Shown here piece by piece: positions 17,781 to 25,518 of a stretch of DNA of 46,136 nt. The position numbers and the translations under genes are program-made. Each line of letters starts with the position of its first letter. Positions within the stretch are counted from its first letter, which is position 1. The notes beneath the pieces are model-generated. The model was not told the DNA's origin. It did not search any database and was given only the letters and a program-made list of their open reading frames with translations. This stretch comes from Steroidobacteraceae bacterium (GTDB lineage: Bacteria > Pseudomonadota > Gammaproteobacteria > Steroidobacterales > Steroidobacteraceae): positions 1-46,136 of the forward strand of contig JADGHX010000015.1 in the NCBI GenBank assembly GCA_019683695.1, written 5' to 3'.

Positions 17781-18107
17781 ATGAAACTGCATTTCGTCGT
17801 GCTGACACTGGTTGCCACGCTTGTCGCCGCACCGTCGCGGGCTGAGACGCTCCGGTGTGGCAATGTGCTCATCCAGCCGGGCGACAGCGCGAGTTATGTG
17901 CTCGCGCGGTGCGGGGAGCCGAACGCGCGCGAGCAGATCACAGAGCCCGTATTCGCACGCCGTCCGAACGGAACCACCTATCAGGTGGGCACGACCACGC
18001 GCGAGATCTGGCGATACGAACGCCGGCGCGGTCAGTTCCCCGCACGGCTCACGTTCGAGGGCGGCGAGCTGAAGAAGCTGGAGTACGACCGCGGCAGCAG
18101 AAGCTGA
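17781..18107 (+). CDS. DUF2845 domain secreted protein
   Basis: This 108-residue protein has a Sec signal peptide (residues 1-21, ending APSRA). The mature part fits DUF2845: LRCGNVLIQPGDS with Cys26, then VLARCGEP with Cys44, then a WRYERRRG stretch and a C-terminal beta hairpin. The two conserved cysteines may form a disulphide in the periplasm. The function of the family is unknown. It is 19 bases after the upstream unknown gene and convergent with the NtrY-like kinase, with 22 bases between stops. Confidence 0.8.
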   Translation: MKLHFVVLTLVATLVAAPSRAETLRCGNVLIQPGDSASYVLARCGEPNAREQITEPVFARRPNGTTYQVGTTTREIWRYERRRGQFPARLTFEGGELKKLEYDRGSRS

Positions 18108-18129
18108 CGCGCCTCGTCGGCCGACGATT

Positions 18130-19446
18130 TCAGCCCGGCGGAACAGGCAGCGTCACCGTCGCGACGGCACCCTGACAATCGGTTCGGTTCTGCAGCGTCA
18201 GCGTGCCCGCATGCGCTTCCACGATCTGGCGCGACAGCGTGAGCCCGATGCCGCTGCCGCCGGGCTTGGTCGTGAAGAAGGGGACGAAGAGATTGTCCGG
18301 GTTCGCCAGTCCCGGCCCCGTATCACGAATCTCCACGGCCACCGCATCGCGCGTACGCCGCAGCTCGACTTCGACGCCCGTTGCGTCATTCGCGCACGCT
18401 TCGACGGCATTCTTGAGCAGATTGATGAACGCCTGCTCGAGCTGGCCGGCGTCACCGGAAATCACCGCCTCGCAAGGCGCGACGACGCGCGCCCCTGCGA
18501 ACGTTTCGAGCGCAACGAGCCTCTGCAGCAACGTGTTCAGTGAGACCGGATGTTTAGTCGGCGCGGGCAGCCGCGCGAGCTGGCTGTAGGTGGCGACGAA
18601 GCGCGTGAGGGAAGACGCACGATCGCCAATGAGCGTCAGGCCCTCGACGACATCGCCATGGTGCTCGGAGTGGCTCTGGCGCGAGACCATGTCCCGAAGC
18701 GTCCCCGCCAGAGACTTGATGGGTGCGAGCGAGTTGTTGATCTCGTGGCCGACCACGCGAATCAGGCGCTGCCAGGCGCGCCGCTCCTCCTCACGCAACG
18801 CGCGGCTCAGATCCGAGATCATCAGCAGCGTGTGCGGCACGCCGTTCTCGCGGAATGTGCGCTTGCGCACCTCGAAGCGCCCGGCGCGGCTCGGGAAAGA
18901 GAGGGCGACCACCGCGGGCAGCGAACGGTCCAGCAGGTCGTCCAGTCCGATGGCGCTGGCGGGCTGTCCCAGTAGGCTTTCGCTCGAACGACACATCAGC
19001 TCGCAGGCCGCGCGGTTCAGTAGCTTGAGATTGCGCGCGTCGTCGAAGGCCAGGACCGCAGTGTCCAGTTCCTCGAGCACGGTGTGCACGAGCGCCGTGG
19101 CTTCCACAGACTCGCGCCGCTGCTGCTGCAGCGTTTCGCCGAGCCTGTTGATCTCGCGAATCACCTCGCCCAGCGTGTCGCCCGGCGGGCCTCGGCGGCC
19201 GCGCAGGCTGTAGTCGCCGCAGCGCAGGGCCTCGATGAGGTTCGCTACCGAGTGCAGAGGAAAGATGAGCCGACGGCGCACGGCGAGCGCGCACGCGACC
19301 CAGAAACCCACCAGCAACGCGATCGAGATGACACGCAGTTCTGGCGTGGGCGCATGAGTCCAGGCGTACCACGCGGCAATTGCGGTGGCGGGAAGGCCGC
19401 CCACCAGCGCAAGGAGCGCGAGGCGATTCTGGAACGGGATGTTCAC
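18130..19446 (-). CDS. NtrY-like membrane sensor histidine kinase
   Basis: The 438-residue kinase has two close N-terminal helices (about residues 8-28 and 38-56), a HAMP-like segment (60-110), a PAS-like domain (115-210), HisKA with His234 in VVGHEINNSLAPIKS, and a HATPase domain with NLLKNAVEAC, DTGPGLANPDNLFVPFFTTK and GSGIGLTLSRQIV. This combination is that of NtrY/NtrB-type partners of sigma-54 activators. There is almost no periplasmic loop. The start is GTG 19446, which places the first helix at the N-terminus and lies 13 bases after the regulator gene. It is the last gene of the ABC-permease-regulator-kinase operon. Confidence 0.9.
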   Translation of the reverse strand: MNIPFQNRLALLALVGGLPATAIAAWYAWTHAPTPELRVISIALLVGFWVACALAVRRRLIFPLHSVANLIEALRCGDYSLRGRRGPPGDTLGEVIREINRLGETLQQQRRESVEATALVHTVLEELDTAVLAFDDARNLKLLNRAACELMCRSSESLLGQPASAIGLDDLLDRSLPAVVALSFPSRAGRFEVRKRTFRENGVPHTLLMISDLSRALREEERRAWQRLIRVVGHEINNSLAPIKSLAGTLRDMVSRQSHSEHHGDVVEGLTLIGDRASSLTRFVATYSQLARLPAPTKHPVSLNTLLQRLVALETFAGARVVAPCEAVISGDAGQLEQAFINLLKNAVEACANDATGVEVELRRTRDAVAVEIRDTGPGLANPDNLFVPFFTTKPGGSGIGLTLSRQIVEAHAGTLTLQNRTDCQGAVATVTLPVPPG

Positions 19447-19459
19447 AGGCGGCGGAACT

Positions 19460-20854
19460 CTACAGTCCGTCGCTGCGGATGCCCAGCTTCTCCAGTCGGC
19501 GGTACATGGCGCTGCGGCTGAGTCCGAGGCGTTCCGCGGCCGCATTGACGTTGCCCTCCGCCCGGCGCAGGGCCGACCGGATCAGCAGGCGCTCGGCATC
19601 CTCCAGGCTCATGGCTTCGATACCGGGGGCAGCGGGCACCTGCATGTCGAGCCGGAGGTCCGCGGCGGTGACGGTGGCCCCGCGCGCCATCAGCACCGCG
19701 CGCTCGATGACGTTGCCGAGCTCCCGGACATTGCCCGGCCAGGAGTAGCTCTTGAGCAGCTGCACGGCGCCATCGTCGAACCCTTCGATGCGTCTGCCGT
19801 ATTTGGCGGCGAGAGCGGCGAGCCGACGGTAGGCAATGGGGACGATGTCCTCCTGCCGCTCGCGCAGCGGCGGCAGGCGCAACTCGATGGTGTTCAGGCG
19901 AAACAGCAGGTCCTGCCGGAAGCGGCCCTGCGCGACGAGCTCGGCCAGATTCGCGTTCGTGGCGGCGACGATGCGCACGTCCGCCCGTTGCGTGCGCGAG
20001 GAGCCGATGCGTTCGAACTCACCGCTCTCGATGATGCGCAGGAGCTTCGCCTGCTGGCTCACGGGCACGTTGCCGATCTCGTCCATGAACAGCGTGCCGC
20101 CGTCCGCCAGCTCGAACCGGCCGACGCGGTCGGTCTTCGCATCGGTGAAGGCGCCGCGTACGTGGCCCATCATCTCGCTTTCGAAGACGGTCTCGGGAAT
20201 GCTGCCCATGTTCACCGAGATGAACGGCTTCGCCGCGCGATGCGAGAGCTTGTGGATCAGCCGCGCCATGAGCCCTTTGCCCGTGCCGTTCTCACCCGTG
20301 ATGAGGACCGAGGCATCCGAAGGCGCAATGCGCTCAACGGTGTCCAGCACGGCATGCATCGCGGCGGATTCCGCGATGAAGTCCTCGTCCCCCGAGGCGC
20401 GCAGCAGCTGGTTCTCGGCTTCGAGGCGCCGGGCGCGGCGCACCTCGCGGCTGTAGCTCACCTGGTTGCGCACGAGTGTGAGCACGCGGTGGTTGTCCCA
20501 GGGCTTCTCCAGGAAATCGCGCGCGCCGCGGCGCATGGCTTCCACGGCAACATCGATGCTGCCCCACGCCGTCATCACGATGACGGGGAGCGATGCGTCG
20601 ATGGCCTGGATCTGCGGCAGGAGGTCCAGCCCTTCACGGCCGGAGGTCGTATCCCGGGCGTAATTCAGGTCGATGATCGCGACATCGAAGGATTCCGAGC
20701 GCACCGCTTCGATCAGGCCCGCGGGCGAGCTCACGGTGGTGACCTGCATGCCCTCGTTCTTCAGCAGCAGGCGCAGCGCGGTGAGCACATCCTGCTGATC
20801 GTCCGCAACGATCACGCGTGGGGCGTCGGTGGAACGGTGGTCGGTCATGTTCAT
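19460..20854 (-). CDS. NtrC-family sigma-54-dependent response regulator
   Basis: This 464-residue enhancer-binding protein has a receiver (Asp62, Lys117), an AAA+ domain with Walker A GENGTGKG (187-194), Walker B GGTLFMDEI (252-260) and arginine-finger region near 312-331, and a Fis-type helix-turn-helix at about 435-460. The sigma-54 contact loop reads GAFTDA (234-239) instead of the canonical GAFTGA, yet the rest of the ATPase looks intact. The receiver has a longer loop after Asp62 (DLNYARDTTSGREG), seen in a subset of this family. Its ATG overlaps the permease stop (ATGA). The likely targets are the sigma-54-like promoters in the 24059-24679 spacer. Confidence 0.93.
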   Translation of the reverse strand: MNMTDHRSTDAPRVIVADDQQDVLTALRLLLKNEGMQVTTVSSPAGLIEAVRSESFDVAIIDLNYARDTTSGREGLDLLPQIQAIDASLPVIVMTAWGSIDVAVEAMRRGARDFLEKPWDNHRVLTLVRNQVSYSREVRRARRLEAENQLLRASGDEDFIAESAAMHAVLDTVERIAPSDASVLITGENGTGKGLMARLIHKLSHRAAKPFISVNMGSIPETVFESEMMGHVRGAFTDAKTDRVGRFELADGGTLFMDEIGNVPVSQQAKLLRIIESGEFERIGSSRTQRADVRIVAATNANLAELVAQGRFRQDLLFRLNTIELRLPPLRERQEDIVPIAYRRLAALAAKYGRRIEGFDDGAVQLLKSYSWPGNVRELGNVIERAVLMARGATVTAADLRLDMQVPAAPGIEAMSLEDAERLLIRSALRRAEGNVNAAAERLGLSRSAMYRRLEKLGIRSDGL

Positions 20855-23286
20855 TCCTGCCGCAAGACCGACGCGGGCTGCACGCGCAGTGCGCGGCGCG
20901 CGGGAATCCAGCTCGCCAGCAAGGAGGCGACGATCAGCAGCGCGAACACGATGCTATAGATCACCGGATCATCCGGCGACATGCCGAGCAGACCGCCGCC
21001 GAGCGCGCGCGCCATGATCGGCGCGAACAGCGCGCCCAGCCCGAGCCCGACGACAAGCTGAAACGCCGCGCTGCGCATGACCGTGGCGAGGATCTGCCGG
21101 TCCTGCGCGCCGAGCGCGCGGCGCACGCCGATCTCCCGGTTGCGCTGGCTTGTTGCGCAGGCGAGCACACCATAGATGCCCACCGCCGCGAGAATGATCG
21201 CGATGACGGCGAATCCCAGGAACACATTCGCCAGCAGGCGCAGTGCCGCCCGCTTCTGCATCTGGAATTCCTCGAGCGTCATGATCCAGTACGGCGCGAG
21301 GTCCGGATCCAGGTCCTGCACCACGTCCTGAATGAGCGCACCGTACTCGTGCGGGTCACCCTCCGTGCGGATCGCAACGGTCATGAAGCGCCAGGGCTGC
21401 TGGGCGAGCGGGCGGTACAGCGTCGGCGGAAACTTGCCCTCGTCCCAGTGCATGCTGTGATTGATGTTCGGGACGACGCCGATGATCGTGATCGGCTGCT
21501 GGTTCCCCACATCGGGTGTCAGCAGACGCTTGCCGACCGGATTTCCCTCGGGAATGTATTTGCGCACGAACGCTTCGTTCACCAGCGCGACGCCCTCGCT
21601 ATCCGCGCGATCGCCGCTGTTGAAATCCCGACCGGCGAGGATCGGGCGGTCGAGCGCGGCAAACGTGCCTGGCGTCACCGTGACGGTCTGTGCCACCGGG
21701 TACTCGGATCGACTTGCGTACGACTGACCTTCCAGGGCGTATCGCCAGTCGTCCGTGTCCGTGCCCGGCACGGCCGTGGTCGCGAATGCCGCGAGAACGC
21801 CCGGCCGTGAGCGCAGCTCCCCGACCATGCGCTCGAAGAAGGCGGATTGCGCTTCGATGGGGTATTTCGCGAGCGGCAGCCCGACGCGCGCGCTCATGAA
21901 CGGCTTCACGTCGACGCCGTAGTCGGGTTGCAGGGACATGAACGACGCCCGTGTCATCAGCCCCGCGCCGGTGAGCAGCGAGGCGGCGAGTGCGAGCTCG
22001 ACGATGACCATTGCGGTGGTGAACTTGTTGAGCCGCATGCCCGTGCCGGTGCGGCCACCGTCACGCAGGATGCGCATCACATCCGGCCGCGAGGCGCGCA
22101 GGGCCGGCAAGATGCCCGAGAGCAGCGCAGCGAGCGCCGCAGCACCGGCGGCGAACAGCGCAACGCGGAAGTCGATCGAGAACGTCCACCAGGACGGCAG
22201 GTCCAGCTCGACGAGCGAGGCCGTCGCGCGATGCATGAGATGCAGCGCCACGGCCGCAAGCACGAGCGCTCCGGCAACGCCAACCAGACTGATGATCACG
22301 CTCTCCGCGAGCATCTGCACGACGAGCCGTGCCCGCGGTGCGCCCAGCGCGACGCGCATGCCCGCCTCGTACATTCGTGAGTTCGCGCGGACGAAGATGA
22401 GGCTCGACACATTGGCACACGCGATGAGCAGCACGAGCCACACGGCCGCGAACATCGCGTAGACGATCGTCGTCCCGTCGCCAATGCCGGCCGCCGCGAC
22501 TGGTACCACGTTCGTGGTCGTGCCCGCGTTGGTCCGCGGATAGAGCTTGGCCAGTCGCGCGGCGATGCTCGCCAGGTCATCCGCGGCTTGCTCCCCCGTG
22601 ACGCCCGGGGCCAGCCGGCCGACCCCGATGACACCCACCGAGGATTCGTACGTCTGATCGCCCCGTTGGGCCTTGCTCACGTCGCTGGCCATGGGTATCC
22701 ACAGCACTTCGCGGGCCGGATAGGAAAACCCGGGCGGCATCACGCCGATGATCTTCGTGGGCCGTGCGTTCAGCCGGATGACGCGACCGATCACGTGTCG
22801 ATCGCCGCGGAAGCGCGTCTTCCACAGGTCGTAGCCGAGCAGCGCCACGGGCTCGGCGTTCGGCAGGTCGTCATCGCGCGTGAAGTCCCGGCCGAGGATG
22901 GGCTTCACGCCGAGCACGCGCATGAAGTTCCACGACACCATCCCGCCGGTGTAGCGCTCGGGGAAATCATGGCCGGAGAGGATCACGGTGCCACTGAAGT
23001 ACGCCGCAAGATCCTGAAACGTGTGCTGCTGCTGCTTGAGCTCCAGATAATCGGGATACGAGACGGTGTTGAAGTGCTGATTCCGGGAGGGCTCTGCGCT
23101 CAACACGGTGTACAGCCGGTGGGCATCGGGGAAGGGCGGCGGCTTCAGCAGCAGCGTGTTGATCACGCCGTACATGAAGATGGTGGCGCCGAGGCCGAGC
23201 GCGAGCACTGCGGAAGCCAGCGCAAGGAACGCGGGCGAGCTGCGCAAGCTGCGCCACGCCTGCAGGAAATCGTCGATCAGGAACAT
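20851..23286 (-). CDS. ADOP/MacB-type ABC transporter permease
   Basis: The 811-residue protein is a duplicated MacB/FtsX permease. An N-terminal helix (about 18-42, after SLRSSPAFLALA) is followed by a large periplasmic MacB core domain. An FtsX block of three helices comes near 270-400, and a second helix, periplasmic domain and C-terminal three-helix FtsX block (about 690-811) complete the protein. This is the layout of the 'acidobacterial duplicated orphan permease' group. Here it is not orphan, because its ATPase lies 19 bases upstream. A type VII mechanotransmission role (efflux or periplasmic work without a transmembrane substrate path) fits the family; the cargo is unknown. The start at ATG 23286 excludes a basic upstream extension. 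Confidence 0.9.
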   Translation of the reverse strand: MFLIDDFLQAWRSLRSSPAFLALASAVLALGLGATIFMYGVINTLLLKPPPFPDAHRLYTVLSAEPSRNQHFNTVSYPDYLELKQQQHTFQDLAAYFSGTVILSGHDFPERYTGGMVSWNFMRVLGVKPILGRDFTRDDDLPNAEPVALLGYDLWKTRFRGDRHVIGRVIRLNARPTKIIGVMPPGFSYPAREVLWIPMASDVSKAQRGDQTYESSVGVIGVGRLAPGVTGEQAADDLASIAARLAKLYPRTNAGTTTNVVPVAAAGIGDGTTIVYAMFAAVWLVLLIACANVSSLIFVRANSRMYEAGMRVALGAPRARLVVQMLAESVIISLVGVAGALVLAAVALHLMHRATASLVELDLPSWWTFSIDFRVALFAAGAAALAALLSGILPALRASRPDVMRILRDGGRTGTGMRLNKFTTAMVIVELALAASLLTGAGLMTRASFMSLQPDYGVDVKPFMSARVGLPLAKYPIEAQSAFFERMVGELRSRPGVLAAFATTAVPGTDTDDWRYALEGQSYASRSEYPVAQTVTVTPGTFAALDRPILAGRDFNSGDRADSEGVALVNEAFVRKYIPEGNPVGKRLLTPDVGNQQPITIIGVVPNINHSMHWDEGKFPPTLYRPLAQQPWRFMTVAIRTEGDPHEYGALIQDVVQDLDPDLAPYWIMTLEEFQMQKRAALRLLANVFLGFAVIAIILAAVGIYGVLACATSQRNREIGVRRALGAQDRQILATVMRSAAFQLVVGLGLGALFAPIMARALGGGLLGMSPDDPVIYSIVFALLIVASLLASWIPARRALRVQPASVLRQE

Positions 23287-23305
23287 GAGCGAACGCCCCT
23301 TGCGG

Positions 23306-24058
23306 TCACATCGCCGGTGCCAGCTCGGGCGCAAGCACCGGACGCGCGTGATCCTCGAAAAGGATACGGCCATCGAAGATCTGCACGCGTCGTTCAGCGA
23401 AATCCGCATAGCGCGCGTCGTGCGTCACCATGCAGATGGTGGCGCCTTCCGCGTGCAGTTTGCGCAGCAGCTCCATCACCGCCTCGCCGTTGCGTGAGTC
23501 CAGGTTCCCCGTGGGCTCGTCTGCGAGAAGGATCGAGGGATTCCCGGCCAGCGCGCGCGCCACGGCTACGCGTTGCTGCTGCCCTCCCGAAAGCTGCGAA
23601 GGGTAGTGAGTCAGGCGATGTGCCATTCCCACGCGCTCGAGCGCTTCGATCACGGCCTTGCGGCGCGCCTCGCGCGAGAGGCCCGGGCGGTAGGTGAGCG
23701 GCAGCTCGACGTTCTGATAGACGTTCAGATCGCCGATGAGATTGAAGGACTGGAAGATGAAGCCGATCTCGCGATTGCGGATCGTGGCGCGCTCGTCGGG
23801 GCGGATCTCGGCGACCGACCTGCCATTCAGGAAGTACTCGCCGCTCGTCGGCGTATCGAGCAGCCCGAGGATCGCGAGCAGCGTGGACTTGCCGCAGCCG
23901 GACGGCCCGGAGATCGACACGAACTCGCCGCGCTCGATGTCGCAATGAACACCCGAGAGCGCGTGGGTCTCGATCTCGTCCGTGTGGAAGACCTTCGTGA
24001 TGGCGCGCATGCGGATGAGCGGCATGCGTTCCGCGTTCCGGTTGAATGAGTCGATCAT
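23306..24058 (-). CDS. MacB/LolD-type ABC transporter ATPase
   Basis: The 250-residue ATPase has Walker A GPSGCGKST (51-59), Q loop in FIFQSFNLIGDLN, signature LSGGQQQR (156-163), Walker B ILLADEP (176-182) and the H loop in MVTHDARYA. The IFQSFNL and LSGGQQQRVAVARAL stretches are typical of the MacB/LolD subfamily that energises FtsX-type permeases. ATG 24058 was chosen because GGGAG stands six bases upstream; the open frame extends to 24349 but lacks family character. It is the first gene of the operon with the permease, regulator and kinase, about 145 bases after a sigma-54-like promoter. Confidence 0.93.
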   Translation of the reverse strand: MIDSFNRNAERMPLIRMRAITKVFHTDEIETHALSGVHCDIERGEFVSISGPSGCGKSTLLAILGLLDTPTSGEYFLNGRSVAEIRPDERATIRNREIGFIFQSFNLIGDLNVYQNVELPLTYRPGLSREARRKAVIEALERVGMAHRLTHYPSQLSGGQQQRVAVARALAGNPSILLADEPTGNLDSRNGEAVMELLRKLHAEGATICMVTHDARYADFAERRVQIFDGRILFEDHARPVLAPELAPAM

Positions 24059-24213
24059 CGTGAGCTCCCAGGAGACCGTCGCGCCGGCACTCGAGGACAC
24101 CGATCCGGTGGTCCGGGTCGCAGTCTGGAATCGATCCGCATTCGGGCGGCAAACCTGAGGTCTCCCGGCGGGGACGCGCTGCACCGGACGCGAGCAGCCC
24201 CTGCAGATGAGAA

Positions 24214-24229
24214 GGCAAGGCTCATGCCA
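24214..24229 (-). promoter_or_regulatory. Sigma-54 promoter for ABC/two-component operon
   Basis: On the minus strand TGGCATGAGCCTTGCC matches the -24/-12 consensus TGGCACG-N4-TTGC closely, with GG and GC exactly ten bases apart. Transcription would begin near 24203, about 145 bases before the ABC ATPase start. The operon encodes an NtrC-family activator, which fits. Not tested. Confidence 0.6.
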
Positions 24230-24412
24230 ATGAGCCATCGCCCGCGACCGATGATGTAACTGCATGAGTGCCGCCGCAATTGCGGGCGGCTCAGTCGCGG
24301 CAAGTGCCGGATTTTCGCGGGCGGCGATCGCGTTTTCGGGACGGCGCACCGGCCCCGGATCCCATTATCGGGATCGAGGGGGCAACGCCCGTGTCGTCCC
24401 GCATGCGGGATC

Positions 24413-24473
24413 GGTGTCCGCCGGACGTCCGGCGGACGTCCCGGCCGCGGGACTGGACGGCGCGGCGGACACC
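24413..24473. promoter_or_regulatory. Candidate enhancer (UAS) cluster of GTCCGCCG half-sites
   Basis: Three copies of one half-site occur: GGTGTCCGCCG (24413-24423), CGGCGGAC (24430-24437) and CGGCGGACACC (24463-24473). The first two form a perfect 22-bp palindrome (24416-24437). The first and third have perfect 11-bp inverted arms. The second and third are 33 bases apart, about three helical turns. The cluster lies about 170-230 bases upstream of both predicted sigma-54 start points, a normal distance for an NtrC-type enhancer. Confidence 0.5.
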
Positions 24474-24574
24474 TCTGCCGTACGCGGCAGGCGCGCGCCG
24501 GAGCAAAAACTTTTGGCGTGCGATCAGAGATTTAACTGACGTTGCAGGCGCGCCCGCGAGCCTTCCGGCGCGAT

Positions 24575-24590
24575 TGGCATACGCGGTGCT
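24575..24590 (+). promoter_or_regulatory. Weaker sigma-54-like promoter for the 27-residue gene
   Basis: TGGCATACGCGGTGCT keeps GG and GC ten bases apart but differs from the consensus at several positions. Transcription would begin near 24602, about 80 bases before the mini-gene ATG. Confidence 0.35.
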
Positions 24591-24679
24591 TTACACCGAT
24601 CGCAGCACACGGACATCGAAGCCGACACGGATCGAGGCCCGGACTGCCCGATCCCTCAACCCCCAACCGGAGAAGTGCC

Positions 24680-24763
24680 ATGCGTAACGTCCTCTTCACG
24701 ATCACCCTCGCGGCCGTGGGTCTGTTGCAGCTTGCCCTCGTCGCGGAGTTCCTGGGCTTCTGA
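24680..24763 (+). CDS. 27-residue single-helix membrane mini-protein
   Basis: The ATG at 24680 is preceded by GGAG (24669-24672, seven bases upstream) and opens a 27-codon frame ending at TGA 24761-24763. The product begins MRNVLF and is almost entirely hydrophobic (leucine, alanine and valine rich), with one positive residue near the N-terminus and one Glu near the C-terminus. It is long enough for a single membrane helix. A perfect hairpin begins nine bases after the stop, and a sigma-54-like promoter lies about 80 bases upstream, so it looks like its own short transcription unit. I do not recognise it; partnership with the divergent ADOP transporter or its kinase is inference. Confidence 0.6.
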   Translation: MRNVLFTITLAAVGLLQLALVAEFLGF

Positions 24764-24771
24764 GGCGTCGG

Positions 24772-24792
24772 TGCACGACCGCGAGTCGTGCA
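24772..24792 (+). terminator. Hairpin after the 27-residue gene
   Basis: TGCACGAC (24772-24779) and GTCGTGCA (24785-24792) pair perfectly around the five-base loop CGCGA. No T-run follows. A second short inverted repeat, CCGCAC/GTGCGG, lies just beyond it. Confidence 0.6.
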
Positions 24793-24908
24793 TCGGCGAC
24801 AGCCCGCACAGTGCGGACCGCCACATTTTGGAAAGCGTCATCGTGCGTACGGCCACGTTTCCGGTACATTTGCGACCGCCGAAGTCCCCCGGCGAGTTAC
24901 CGCACCCG

Positions 24909-25370
24909 ATGTCTGCAGCGACGCATCGAGAAGTCTGCGTTGCGCCCGATCGATTCGAGGTCGTGGCCGACGATGCCGTTCTGGTTGCCGAGCTTCGCTC
25001 GGCAACGGCGGTGTGCCTCTACGACGCCGTGGAAGAGGCCGGCGCACTCCTGCATCTGCGCTTCATCGTGCGTCCGTCGAAGCCGGCGGATGTCACCGAC
25101 ACCACGCTTGCAACGGAGCTGCTGCTCCTCGACCGCTGCATCGCGTCGCTGCGCGAGGCGGCGCCCGCTGCGAAGAACCTGCAGGCCAAGATCGCTGCGC
25201 ACCTTCCTGAGAACCCGGATGCGCAACGCGCCTGCGAAAACGTACTCACGCTTGTGAAGCACGTCCTCGACGACTCGGGCATGAAGGTCGTCATGTCCGA
25301 CATCGCGGGCGGCCTCACGCCTCGGCAATTGCGCTTCCGCCCCAGCATGGGGTCGTTGCAGATCCGCTAG
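24909..25370 (+). CDS. CheD-like protein lacking the catalytic cysteine
   Basis: The 153-residue product resembles chemoreceptor glutamine deamidase CheD. The stretch LRSATAVCLYDAVEEAGALLHL (residues 29-50) lines up with the CheD core (GSCVAVC...GAMAH in Thermotoga), and the C-terminal IAGGLTPRQLRFRPSMGSL resembles the CheD GGxxxRxVxF end. The catalytic Cys position is Ala32, while the catalytic His is kept as His49 at the same 17-residue interval. Deamidase activity is therefore unlikely, and a binding or regulatory role is more plausible. No chemotaxis genes are nearby. The ATG at 24909 has only a weak ribosome site. A bulged hairpin follows the stop. Confidence 0.6.
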   Translation: MSAATHREVCVAPDRFEVVADDAVLVAELRSATAVCLYDAVEEAGALLHLRFIVRPSKPADVTDTTLATELLLLDRCIASLREAAPAAKNLQAKIAAHLPENPDAQRACENVLTLVKHVLDDSGMKVVMSDIAGGLTPRQLRFRPSMGSLQIR

Positions 25371-25376
25371 ACCACG

Positions 25377-25403
25377 CAGGGCCGCCGCGCCGCGGGCGGC
25401 CTG
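25377..25403 (+). terminator. Hairpin after the CheD-like gene
   Basis: CAG-G-GCCGCC (25377-25386) pairs with GGCGGC-CTG (25395-25403), with one bulged base and an eight-base loop, seven bases past the stop. No T-run. Confidence 0.45.
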
Positions 25404-25518
25404 TCACACGCGATTCGCTCCTCTTCGGACTTGCCCCTCTTCGGGAGGGCGCGAGGCGACCCGTCCCCGAGCTCGAACCCCGCCGTCGCGGGCGCGATAC
25501 TTGCTCCCTCCGGGCGCA

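Larger units (their letters stand above)
24059..24679. other. Palindrome-rich divergent regulatory spacer
   Basis: These 620 bases separate the leftward ABC/two-component operon from the rightward 27-residue gene. I see no gene in it. It holds two GG-N10-GC sigma-54-type promoters facing outward, and a cluster of inverted repeats: GATCCC/GGGATC (24358-24375), a 14-bp palindrome (24397-24410), a 22-bp palindrome (24416-24437) and a hairpin GTCCCG/CGGGAC (24438-24453). A larger inverted repeat (24413-24423 with 24463-24473) encloses the last two. Confidence 0.7.

Noticed and set aside
19385-20959. Open frame of 524 codons opposite the NtrC-family regulator
   Set aside because: Shadow of a clearly conserved AAA+ gene.
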